From assembly GCA_037441125.1 (NCBI GenBank), contig JBBIST010000071.1:1-17146 (forward strand): a stretch of 17,146 bases of DNA, written 5' to 3'. Under the pieces are notes generated by a model, which saw nothing but the letters and a program-made list of their open reading frames with translations, ran no database searches and was not told where the DNA came from. Positions 1-6,851 of this stretch are shown piece after piece. The position numbers and the translations under genes are program-made. The stretch is from JALHMQ01 sp037441125. GTDB taxonomy: Bacteria > Pseudomonadota > Gammaproteobacteria > Burkholderiales > Burkholderiaceae_F. The stretch's first letter is position 1. Every line of letters begins with the position of its first letter.

Positions 1-1
1 G

Positions 2-2095
2 GCGCTGGCGCTCGCGCCGGGCGACGAGATCGCGGTGCAGGCCGGCGCGCGGGTCGAACGCCTGCGCGTGGTCGGGCACCTGCCGCGCGCGCGCGACGGC
101 CACGTCGTGGCGGCGATCGACCTCGGCTTCGCGCAGTGGCGTCTCGACCGCCTGGGACTGCTCACGCGCGTCGACCTGCAACTGGCGCCCGGCGCGCGGC
201 TCGAGGAGCTGGCGCGCGATCTGGCGCTGCCGGCCGGTGTTGCCGTGCAAAGCGCCGAGGCGGCGGCGCTGCGCGTCTCGAACCTGTCGCGCGCCTACCG
301 CGTCAATCTCAATGTGCTGGCGCTGGTGGCGCTGTTCACCGGCGCCTTCATCGTCTACTCGCTGCAGGCGCAGGCGGTGCAGGCGCGGCAGACGCAACTG
401 GCTTTCCTGCGCGTGATCGGACTGCGCCGGCGCGAGGTCGAGGCACTGCTGCTGGCCGAGGCGGCCTTGCTCGGCGCACTCGGCGCAGCGCTCGGCGTCG
501 CCGCCGCATTCGCGATCGCCTCGGTTGCGCTGGCCGCGCTCGGCGGCGACCTCGGCGGCGGCTTTTTCGCCGGCATCGCGCCGACGCTGGTGGTCGAGCC
601 GGCGATCGCCGCCGGCTTCGCGCTGCTGGGCATCGCCGCCGCCGCTGTTGGCGGCTGGTGGCCGGCGCGCGAGGCGGCGGCAGCGGCGCCGGCGCTGGCC
701 CTGAAGGCGGCCGGCAGCGTCGAAAGCGGCGACGAACGAGCGCGCCTGTGGCCGGCGCTGCTGCTGCTGGCGCTGGCGACGGCGCTGACCCAGGCCGGGC
801 CGGTGCACGGCGTGGCGCTCGCCGCCTACATGGCAATCGCGCTGCTGCTCGTCGCCGCGATCCTGCTCAAGCCGCGACTGGCGCCGTGGCTGGCGGCGCC
901 GCTGGCGCGCTGGATCGACCGGCGCGGCGCCGGCGCGCCGTGGTGGCTGGCGGCTACGAGGCTGGCGGCGACACCGCGCTTCGCCGCGATCGGCGCCGCC
1001 GGCATCGTCGCCTCGTTCGCGCTGATGGTGGCGATGTCGACCATGGTGACGAGCTTTCGCACCTCGGTCGATCAATGGCTCGACCGGGTGCTGCCGGCCG
1101 ACATCTACGTGCGCGCCGGCGCCGCCCCCGGCGGCAGCCTGGGCGCGACCAGCGCCGTGCTGTCGGCGCACGACCAGCAGCTTCTGCGCAGCCACCCGCA
1201 AGTGGCGCGCGCCGAGTTCACGCGCAACCTGAAGCTGATGCTCGATCCGGCGCGCGCCACGGTGACGCTGATCGTGCGCCCGGTCGACCGCGCCAACGCC
1301 GGCGCGCAACTGCCGCTCACCGGCGGCGCGCTTGCCTGGCGCGACGGACAACCGCCGCCGGTCTGGGTGTCGGAGGCGATCGCCGAGCTGTACGGCGCCG
1401 CGGTCGGCGCGACGATCGAACTGCCGGTGGCCGGCACGCGGCGCGCGTTCCTTGTCGCCGGCGTCTGGCGCGACTACGCGCGCCAGACCGGCGCGATCAT
1501 CGTCGACGCCGACACCTGGCGCGAAGCCGGCGGCGGCGACACGCGCACCGAGGCGGCGCTGTGGCTTGCCGCCGGCGCGCAGCCGGCGCAGGTGATCGCC
1601 GAACTGGCAGCGCAACTGCAGGCGCGCTCGGCCGAGTTCCACGAGGCCGGCGCGATCCGCACCGAGAGCCTGCGCATCTTCGATCGCAGCTTCGCCGTCA
1701 CCTACGTGCTGCAACTGGCGGCGATTGCGATCGGACTGGTCGGCATCGCCGCCACCTTCTCGGCGCAGGCGATCGCCCGCACGCGCGAGTTCGGCATGCT
1801 GCGCCATCTGGGCGCCACCCGCGGCCAGATCCTGGCGCTGCTGGCCGTCGAGGCGCTGCTGGTGACGGCGCTGGCGATCGTGCTCGGCTGCGCCGCCGGA
1901 CTGGCGGTGGCCTGGGTGCTGGTCGACGTCGTCAACCCGCAGTCGTTCCACTGGACGATGGACCTGCGGCTGCCGCTGGCGCTGATCGCCGCGCTCAGCG
2001 CCGCGCTGCTGGCGGCGGCCGCTGCGACCGCGCTCGTCGCCGGCCGGCGCGCGGTCGCGGTCGAGGCGATCCGCGCCGTGCGCGACGACTGGTGA
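2..2095 (+). CDS. ABC transporter permease, FtsX/MacB type (5' end cut)
   Basis: Inner-membrane permease of an ABC system of the MacB/LolCE class, which uses ATP to move or extract lipids, lipoproteins or peptides at the periplasmic face. The visible 697 residues hold two FtsX-type membrane blocks. The first (about nt 300-670) begins with the hydrophobic run LNVLALVALFTGAFIVYSLQ and is followed by a cytoplasmic stretch with LRVIGLRRREVEALLL. The second (about nt 1700-2090) carries the matching MLRHLGATRGQILALL stretch. A periplasmic domain lies between them (about nt 1080-1680). The frame is open to the window edge and the sequence before the first GTG (PGDEIAV) already looks like a MacB-type periplasmic domain, so the true start is upstream. 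It is followed 8 nt later by an AttH-like secreted protein; that pairing resembles the attEFGH operon, with AttF and AttG apparently fused here. The cognate ATPase is not in the window. Family is secure, substrate unknown. Confidence 0.9.
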   Translation, partial: ALALAPGDEIAVQAGARVERLRVVGHLPRARDGHVVAAIDLGFAQWRLDRLGLLTRVDLQLAPGARLEELARDLALPAGVAVQSAEAAALRVSNLSRAYRVNLNVLALVALFTGAFIVYSLQAQAVQARQTQLAFLRVIGLRRREVEALLLAEAALLGALGAALGVAAAFAIASVALAALGGDLGGGFFAGIAPTLVVEPAIAAGFALLGIAAAAVGGWWPAREAAAAAPALALKAAGSVESGDERARLWPALLLLALATALTQAGPVHGVALAAYMAIALLLVAAILLKPRLAPWLAAPLARWIDRRGAGAPWWLAATRLAATPRFAAIGAAGIVASFALMVAMSTMVTSFRTSVDQWLDRVLPADIYVRAGAAPGGSLGATSAVLSAHDQQLLRSHPQVARAEFTRNLKLMLDPARATVTLIVRPVDRANAGAQLPLTGGALAWRDGQPPPVWVSEAIAELYGAAVGATIELPVAGTRRAFLVAGVWRDYARQTGAIIVDADTWREAGGGDTRTEAALWLAAGAQPAQVIAELAAQLQARSAEFHEAGAIRTESLRIFDRSFAVTYVLQLAAIAIGLVGIAATFSAQAIARTREFGMLRHLGATRGQILALLAVEALLVTALAIVLGCAAGLAVAWVLVDVVNPQSFHWTMDLRLPLALIAALSAALLAAAAATALVAGRRAVAVEAIRAVRDDW

Positions 2096-2103
2096 CGCGA
2101 ACC

Positions 2104-3225
2104 ATGCGTCGCCGCCGCCTGCTTGCGACCATCGGCGCGCTGCCGCTGGCCGCCATCGCGCAGCCAGACGACTTCTATCCGCAGGTGCGGCCGCGCCCGC
2201 TCGTCTTTCCGCGCGATCACGGCGCGCACCCCGACTACCGCGTCGAGTGGTGGTATCTGACCGCGGTGCTCGAGCCTGCCCCCGGGAGTGATAGCCGGGG
2301 GTCGGCCCCCGGCAGTGGTAGCCCGTCGGTGTCCGCACCGCTCGGAATCCAGATCACCTTCTTTCGCGTGCGCACGCCGATCGATCCCGCGCACCCGAGC
2401 CGCTTCGCCGCGCACCAGTTGCTCGTCGCGCACGCGGCGATCGCCGATCCGGCGCGCGCCAGCCTGCTCAAGGACGAGCGCGTGGCGCGCGCCGGCTTCG
2501 GCCTGGCAGGCGCGGCCCTACACGACACCGACGTGCAACTGGGCCGCTGGCGGCTGTGGCGCGCGGCCGACGGCGCCTACCGCTGCGAGGCGCCGGCGCG
2601 CGGCTTCGACCTGCGCTTTAGCGCCGCGCCGACGAAGCCGCTGCTGCTTCAGGGCGAAGACGGCTTCTCGCGCAAGGGGCCGCGGCCCGAACAGGCGAGC
2701 CACTACTACACGCAGCCGCAACTGCGCGTCGAGGCGCGCATCGAGCGCGACGGCCGGGTGCTGGCGGCGCGCGGCGTCGGCTGGCTCGACCACGAGTGGT
2801 CGACCGCGGTGCTCGACGACGACGGCGAAGGCTGGGACTGGATCGGCATGAATCTCGACCACGGTGCTGCGCTCACCGCGTTCGAGATCCGGCGCCGCGA
2901 CGGCGGCACCGTGTACGCCTACGCGTCGCTGCGCGAACCCGGCGCAAGTCGCGCGCGCGTGTTCGCGCCCGGCCAGGTGCGCTTCACGCCGCTCGAGCAC
3001 TGGCGCTCGCCGCGCACGCAGGCGCGCTGGCCGGTGGCGCAGAAAATCGCGGTCGGGGCGCGCGTGTTCGAGACCCGGCCGCTATTCGCCGACCAGGAAC
3101 TCGACTCGCGCGCCAGCACCGGCGCCGTCTACTGGGAAGGCGCGAGCACACTGCTCGAAGGCGGCCGGCGCGCCGGCGTCGGCTACCTGGAGATGACCGG
3201 CTACCTGGAGCCGATCCGCCTGTAG
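2104..3225 (+). CDS. Secreted AttH/CrtC-like lipocalin-fold protein
   Basis: A 373-residue protein of the AttH / carotenoid 1,2-hydratase-like family (two lipocalin-like barrels). Family landmarks in order: YRVEWWYLTAVLEP (about 45-58), LGIQITFFRVR, HQLLVAHAAIAD, HYYTQPQLRVEARI, then GVGWLDHEWST and GWDWIGMNLD, ending YLEMTGYLEP. The N-terminus MRRRRLLATIGALPLAAIAQ looks like a signal peptide with a twin-arginine-like start and possible cleavage after AIA, so a periplasmic location is likely. The start ATG sits 8 nt after the permease stop, which implies co-transcription. Databases often label such proteins carotenoid hydratase, but without carotenoid genes nearby an accessory role for the ABC permease is the better inference. 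Oddity: residues 59-76 form a tandem 9-residue repeat (APGSDSRGS, APGSGSPSV) encoded by a 27-bp duplicated hairpin-forming DNA element; it falls in a loop between conserved strands. Confidence 0.87.
   Translation: MRRRRLLATIGALPLAAIAQPDDFYPQVRPRPLVFPRDHGAHPDYRVEWWYLTAVLEPAPGSDSRGSAPGSGSPSVSAPLGIQITFFRVRTPIDPAHPSRFAAHQLLVAHAAIADPARASLLKDERVARAGFGLAGAALHDTDVQLGRWRLWRAADGAYRCEAPARGFDLRFSAAPTKPLLLQGEDGFSRKGPRPEQASHYYTQPQLRVEARIERDGRVLAARGVGWLDHEWSTAVLDDDGEGWDWIGMNLDHGAALTAFEIRRRDGGTVYAYASLREPGASRARVFAPGQVRFTPLEHWRSPRTQARWPVAQKIAVGARVFETRPLFADQELDSRASTGAVYWEGASTLLEGGRRAGVGYLEMTGYLEPIRL
2278..2331 (+). repeat. 27-bp in-frame tandem duplication with hairpins inside the AttH-like gene
   Basis: Two imperfect copies lie side by side, 2278-2304 and 2305-2331. 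The first 19 bases match at 17 positions (shared core ccccgg-agtg-tagcc). Each copy is nine codons and both are in phase. Three short inverted arms alternate: cccccgg at 2279-2285, ccggggg at 2295-2301 and cccccgg at 2306-2312. The middle arm can pair with either neighbour (9-nt or 4-nt loop). The layout recalls small dispersed palindromic elements of the REP/BIME kind that have entered a coding region, but whether it is dispersed in this genome cannot be seen here. Confidence 0.75.
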
Positions 3226-3334
3226 CGCCGCGCCCGCCGCCGGCAGCACGCGCGCCCCGCTTCGGCCGTCGCCACGCCGGCGCCGCTACGCTGCGACCGC
3301 CGGCGATCCGGCGCACTTCGCCTCGCACGCGACC
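3226..3334. other. Intergenic gap between AttH-like gene and ABC exporter
   Basis: 109 nt of GC-rich sequence. I see no T-tract terminator, no convincing -10/-35 pair and no clear Shine-Dalgarno before the exporter ATG at 3335. Confidence 0.5.
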
Positions 3335-5137
3335 ATGAACCCGACACCCGGTCTCGAAACAGCGGCCGATCCGGCGCGACGGCTGCGGCCGCTGCGCAGC
3401 CTGCTGCCGTACGTCGCGCCGTACCGGGCGCAGATCGCCGCTGCGCTGCTGTTCCTGCTCGGCGCCGCCGGCGCGACGCTGGCGCTGCCGGCAGCAATCC
3501 GCGTCCTGGTCGACGGCGGCCTGCTGCTGCCGGCGCAGGCAACGCCGGAACTGCGCATGCAGGCGATCGGCGAGCGCTTCCTGCTGCTGTTCGCGGCGGC
3601 GGTCGCTCTGGGCGTGTTCACCGCCGCGCGCTTCTACATGGTGACCTGGATCGGCGAGCGCGTGACCGCCGACCTGCGCCGCGCCGTCTACGCGCACGTG
3701 CTGGCGCAAAGTCCGCAGTTCTTCGAGACCCTGAAGACCGGCGAAGTGCTGTCGCGGCTGACCACCGACACGACCGTGATCCAGGGGGCGGTCGGCTCCA
3801 GCATCAGCATGGGGCTGCGCAGCCTGGTGCTGTGCGCCGGCGCCCTGGCGCTGCTGCTGGCGACACAGCCGCGCCTGGTGCTCAGCGTCCTGCTGGTGGT
3901 CGGCCTGGTGGTGCTGCCGGCGGTCGCGATCGGCCGGCGCGTGCGCCGTCTGTCGCGCGCCAGCCAGGACCGGATCGCCGATGCCAGCGGCATCGCCGGC
4001 GAGGTGATCGAGGCGATCCCGGTGGTGCAAAGCTTCGTCCAGGAGCGCGCCGAAGTCGCGCGCTTCGCCGATGCCTGCGAGCGCGCCTTCGCCACCGCGG
4101 TGCGGCGCACGCGCACGCGCGCGCTGCTGACCGCGTTCCTGATCGTCGGCGTGTTCGCATTCCTGCTGTGGAGCCTGTACGGCGGCGTGCAGGCGGTGAT
4201 CGACGGGCGCATGAGCGCCGGCACGCTGAGCCAGACCGCGCTCTACATCGCCCTGATCGCTGCCAGCGTCGCCGTGCTTGCCGAGGTCTGGGGCGAACTG
4301 CTGCGCGCCGCCGGCGCCACCGAGCGGCTGCTGGAGCTGCTCGCCGCGCGCTCGCCGATCGCCGAGCCGGCAGCACCGGTTCCGCTGCCGCCGGCCGCGC
4401 ACGGCGTGCGCGTGCAGTTCGACGCCGTGTGCTTCGCCTATCCGGCGCGGCCCGGGCAGGAGGTCCTGCGCGGACTCGAGTTCACGATCGAGCGCGGCCA
4501 GACGGTGGCGCTGGTCGGCGCCTCGGGCGCGGGCAAGACCACGGTGTTCCACCTGCTGCAGCGCTTCTACGAGGTGGACCGCGGCGCGATCCGCATCGAC
4601 GGCGTCGACCTGCGCGCGCTGCGCCTGGCCGAGCTGCGCGCGCGCATCGCGGTCGTGCCGCAGGAGGCGGTGATCTTCTCCGGCACGCTGATCGACAACA
4701 TCCGCTACGGCCGCGCCGAGGCGAGCGAGACGCAGGCGCTGGCGGCGGCGCGCGCCGCCTTCGTCGACGAGTTCGCGCAGCGCCTGCCGCAGGGCTACGC
4801 GACCGAGGTCGGCAGCCGCGGCCTGCGCCTGTCGGGCGGGCAGCGCCAGCGGGTGGCGATCGCGCGCGCGATCCTGAAGGACGCGCCGCTGCTGCTGCTC
4901 GACGAGGCCACGAGCGCGCTCGACGCCGAAAGCGAGCGCATCGTCCAGGCGGCACTCGAGCGGGCGATGAGCGGCCGCACGACGATCGTCATCGCCCACC
5001 GGCTGGCCACGGTGCAGCGCGCGGACCGCATCCTCGTGCTCGCCCAGGGTCGCCTGGCCGAAGACGGCAGCCACGAGCAACTGATCGCGCACGGCGGTCT
5101 GTACGCGCGCCTGGCGGCACTGCAGTTCGCAGGCTAA
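3335..5137 (+). CDS. MsbA-like ABC exporter (fused membrane and ATPase domains)
   Basis: A 600-residue ABC half-exporter that should work as a homodimer in the inner membrane, driving outward transport of a lipid-like or drug-like compound. The membrane domain (about 20-335) has six predicted helices; the ATPase domain spans about 355-600. Visible motifs: Walker A GASGAGKT (395-402), Q-loop Gln443 in VPQEAVIFSGT, signature LSGGQ (499-503), Walker B ending DE with catalytic Glu524, D-loop SALD (527-530) and switch His555 in IAHRLAT. All ATPase residues are intact. Length and motif set match MsbA/LmrA-type exporters, but nothing in the sequence or neighbourhood (thyA follows after 56 nt) identifies the substrate, so I do not call it msbA; lipid A biosynthesis genes are absent. 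The start is the first ATG in frame and lacks a strong ribosome binding site, so it could be a few codons different. Confidence 0.93.
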   Translation: MNPTPGLETAADPARRLRPLRSLLPYVAPYRAQIAAALLFLLGAAGATLALPAAIRVLVDGGLLLPAQATPELRMQAIGERFLLLFAAAVALGVFTAARFYMVTWIGERVTADLRRAVYAHVLAQSPQFFETLKTGEVLSRLTTDTTVIQGAVGSSISMGLRSLVLCAGALALLLATQPRLVLSVLLVVGLVVLPAVAIGRRVRRLSRASQDRIADASGIAGEVIEAIPVVQSFVQERAEVARFADACERAFATAVRRTRTRALLTAFLIVGVFAFLLWSLYGGVQAVIDGRMSAGTLSQTALYIALIAASVAVLAEVWGELLRAAGATERLLELLAARSPIAEPAAPVPLPPAAHGVRVQFDAVCFAYPARPGQEVLRGLEFTIERGQTVALVGASGAGKTTVFHLLQRFYEVDRGAIRIDGVDLRALRLAELRARIAVVPQEAVIFSGTLIDNIRYGRAEASETQALAAARAAFVDEFAQRLPQGYATEVGSRGLRLSGGQRQRVAIARAILKDAPLLLLDEATSALDAESERIVQAALERAMSGRTTIVIAHRLATVQRADRILVLAQGRLAEDGSHEQLIAHGGLYARLAALQFAG

Positions 5138-5158
5138 GAGCGCGCAGCGGCCGCTACT

Positions 5159-5164
5159 TATACT
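5159..5164 (+). promoter_or_regulatory. Possible -10 element for thyA
   Basis: TATACT lies 29 nt before the thyA ATG and matches the sigma-70 -10 consensus at five of six bases; it stands out in an otherwise GC-rich gap. No good -35 hexamer lies 16-18 nt upstream (the bases there are roughly aagagc), so this is a weak call. thyA may also be read through from the exporter. Confidence 0.35.
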
Positions 5165-5193
5165 CGGCACGAGACAGCGTCACAGAGACTTGC

Positions 5194-5988
5194 ATGCATC
5201 AGTACGAGGACTTCATGCGCCATGTGTTCGAACATGGCGTCGACAAGACCGACCGCACCGGCACCGGCACGCGCTCGGTGTTCGGCTACCAGATGCGCTT
5301 TGCGCTCGGCGAAGGCTTTCCGCTGGTCACAACCAAGAAGCTGCACACGCGCTCGATCGTGCACGAGCTGCTGTGGTTCCTGCGCGGTGAGTCGAACGTC
5401 AGGTACCTGCGCGACCACCAGGTGACGATCTGGGACGAGTGGGCCGACGCCGCCGGCGAGCTCGGCCCGGTGTACGGCGTCCAGTGGCGCTCGTGGCCGA
5501 CCGCCGACGGCGGTCGGATCGACCAGATCGCGCAGGTGATCGCGGAGATCCGGCGCAACCCCGACTCGCGGCGGCTGGTCGTCAGCGCCTGGAACGTCGG
5601 CGAGCTGGCGAAAATGGCGCTGCCGCCGTGCCATCTGCTGTTCCAGTTCTACGTCGCCCAGGGTCGCCTGAGCTGCCAGCTCTACCAGCGCAGTTGCGAC
5701 ATCTTCCTCGGTGTGCCGTTCAACATCGCCAGCTACAGCCTGCTCACGCACATGGTGGCGCAGCAGTGCGACCTCGAGGTCGGCGACTTCGTCTGGGTCG
5801 GCGGCGACTGCCACCTCTACGCCAATCACTTCGAGCAGGTGCGCGAGCAACTCGCACGCGCGCCGCGCCCCTATCCGCGCCTGGCGATCGCCCGCCGGCC
5901 GGCGTCGATCTTCGACTACGCCTTCGAGGACTTCCGCTTCGACGGCTACGACCCGCACCCGCATATCAAGGCGCCGGTGGCGGTGTGA
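5194..5988 (+). CDS. thyA: Thymidylate synthase
   Basis: Converts dUMP to dTMP in the cytoplasm with 5,10-methylenetetrahydrofolate as both carbon donor and reductant, yielding dihydrofolate. The protein is 264 residues, the same length as Escherichia coli ThyA. The active-site cysteine is Cys146 in LPPCHLLFQFYV. The phosphate-binding arginines are represented by RTGTGT (21-26), RRLVVSAWN (126-134) and YQRSCD (164-169). The cofactor/dUMP segment DIFLGVPFNIASY and the C-terminal DPHPHIKAPVAV are also intact. The ATG at 5194 gives the canonical N-terminus MHQYEDFMRHV. It is followed by folA, whose product recycles the dihydrofolate made here, so the pairing is functionally sensible. The two genes are separated by a 137-nt gap mostly filled with short tandem repeats. 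Confidence 0.99.
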   Translation: MHQYEDFMRHVFEHGVDKTDRTGTGTRSVFGYQMRFALGEGFPLVTTKKLHTRSIVHELLWFLRGESNVRYLRDHQVTIWDEWADAAGELGPVYGVQWRSWPTADGGRIDQIAQVIAEIRRNPDSRRLVVSAWNVGELAKMALPPCHLLFQFYVAQGRLSCQLYQRSCDIFLGVPFNIASYSLLTHMVAQQCDLEVGDFVWVGGDCHLYANHFEQVREQLARAPRPYPRLAIARRPASIFDYAFEDFRFDGYDPHPHIKAPVAV

Positions 5989-5992
5989 GGGG

Positions 5993-6059
5993 GGAGTCGG
6001 AGTCGGAGTCGGGATTCAGGATTCAGAATTCGGGATTCGGGATTCGGGAGTCGGGATTC
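5993..6059 (+). repeat. Hexamer/heptamer tandem repeat tract between thyA and folA
   Basis: Three perfect ggagtc hexamers (5993-6010) are followed by seven heptamers (6011-6059) of the type gggattc with variants aggattc, agaattc and gggagtc. A g-run precedes the tract immediately after the thyA stop. Such heptamer tracts of gggattc type are familiar in intergenic regions of GC-rich proteobacteria, and they can vary in copy number. The + strand is G-rich with regularly spaced GGG runs. I see no open frame, terminator or promoter of clear quality inside it. Confidence 0.9.
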
Positions 6060-6113
6060 GGGGACAGCGCTTCGGGCTAGCGATCAAGCACCAGGACACA
6101 ACTGCCGACTGAT

Positions 6114-6117
6114 GGAG
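6114..6117 (+). promoter_or_regulatory. Ribosome binding site of folA
   Basis: ggag ends 8 nt before a GTG codon at 6126. It is the only Shine-Dalgarno-like sequence nearby and supports the GTG start for folA. Confidence 0.6.
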
Positions 6118-6125
6118 TTGGACGC

Positions 6126-6653
6126 GTGAGCGATGCTTTCGGCGATCGGGGGTGGGCGCGGCGTCCGCGTATTGCGCTGATCGTTGCGCGTGCGCGCAAC
6201 GGGGTGATCGGGCGCGACGGGCGTCTGCCGTGGCGGATTGCGGGCGAACTGGCGCACTTCAAGCGCACGACGATCGGCCACCCGATCCTCATGGGGCGCA
6301 AGACCTGGGAGTCGATCGGCCGGCCGCTGCCGGGCCGGCGCAACATCGTCGTCACGCGCAACGCCGGCTACGCCGCCCAAGGCGCCGAGGTCGCGACCAG
6401 CCTGGAGCAGGCGCTGGCGCTGTGCGCCGAGGCCGATCAAGTGTTCGTGATCGGCGGCGCCGAGCTCTACACGCAGGCGCTGCCGCTGGCCGCACGCGCG
6501 ATCGTCACCGAGATCGACGCCGATTTCGACGGCGACACCCACTTTCCCGCGCTCGACCCAGCGCACTGGCGCGAGGTTGCGCGCGAGCCCGGCGCCGGCA
6601 CTCCGGCACACGCCTTTGTCACCTACGAGCGGCGCCGCGATGGCGGCCTCTGA
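6126..6653 (+). CDS. folA: Dihydrofolate reductase
   Basis: Reduces dihydrofolate to tetrahydrofolate with NADPH; the target of trimethoprim. The 175-residue protein has the family landmarks NGVIGRDGRLPW (25-36), the acidic active-site residue as Glu41 in AGELAHFK, MGRKTWESIGRPLPGR (56-71) for NADPH and folate binding, and VIGGAELY (108-115). In Escherichia coli the acidic residue is Asp27; Glu at this place also occurs in the family. The GTG start with ggag 8 nt upstream adds about 14 residues before the first strand compared with E. coli. It sits downstream of thyA in the same direction, completing the dTMP/folate cycle. The first 150 nt use GGG, CGT and GTT codons somewhat more than neighbouring genes, beside the repeat tract; I read this as mild and not proof of transfer. 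Confidence 0.97.
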   Translation: MSDAFGDRGWARRPRIALIVARARNGVIGRDGRLPWRIAGELAHFKRTTIGHPILMGRKTWESIGRPLPGRRNIVVTRNAGYAAQGAEVATSLEQALALCAEADQVFVIGGAELYTQALPLAARAIVTEIDADFDGDTHFPALDPAHWREVAREPGAGTPAHAFVTYERRRDGGL

Positions 6654-6658
6654 GCGCA

Positions 6659-6679
6659 GCCGGCGGCGCTGCCGCCGGC
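6659..6679 (+). terminator. Perfect 9-bp hairpin just after folA
   Basis: gccggcggc and gccgccggc form a perfect 9-bp stem with a 3-nt gct loop, starting 5 nt after the folA stop. There is no T-run after it, so it is not a classical intrinsic terminator; it could protect the 3' end of the thyA-folA message or end transcription with Rho. Confidence 0.45.
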
Positions 6680-6744
6680 GTGGCGCCAGCGCAGGCCGCC
6701 GCCGGCCGATCGGCGGAAATGGCCGGATCGGCCGGATTGTGTGC

Positions 6745-6774
6745 GTGACGATCCGGAGCAACCCTGGCTATGCT
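6745..6774 (+). promoter_or_regulatory. Weak candidate promoter for the kinase/binding-protein pair
   Basis: gtgacg (6745-6750) and tatgct (6769-6774) are 18 nt apart and each resembles a sigma-70 hexamer (about four of six bases). It lies after the folA hairpin and about 80 nt before the preferred kinase start. It is a visual match only. Confidence 0.28.
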
Positions 6775-6851
6775 GCGCCGTGCGGCCGACAATGTCGCCC
6801 TCGAACACGAAGACGACGAGCGGGCCGCATCCCGGCGTCGAGCTCGATCCC

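Noticed and set aside
2104..3225. Carotenoid 1,2-hydratase (CrtC) as the function
   Set aside because: Family resemblance is real, but there are no carotenoid genes here and the ABC permease context favours an AttH-type accessory role.
3335..5137. Calling the exporter MsbA of lipid A transport
   Set aside because: Motifs fit many ABC exporters and there is no lpx/waa context; the substrate cannot be assigned.
2984..5170. Long open frame on the - strand opposite the ABC exporter
   Set aside because: Its translation is Arg/Gln/Ala-rich without motifs, and the + strand encodes an exporter with every ABC motif. Long antisense frames are expected at this GC content.
3832..5193. Upstream extension of the thyA frame into the exporter gene
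   Set aside because: Arg/Ala/Gly-rich nonsense in another frame of the exporter; the canonical ThyA start is ATG 5194, which gives exactly 264 residues.
5993..6059. CRISPR-like array
   Set aside because: Units are 6-7 nt with no spacers; it is a simple tandem repeat.
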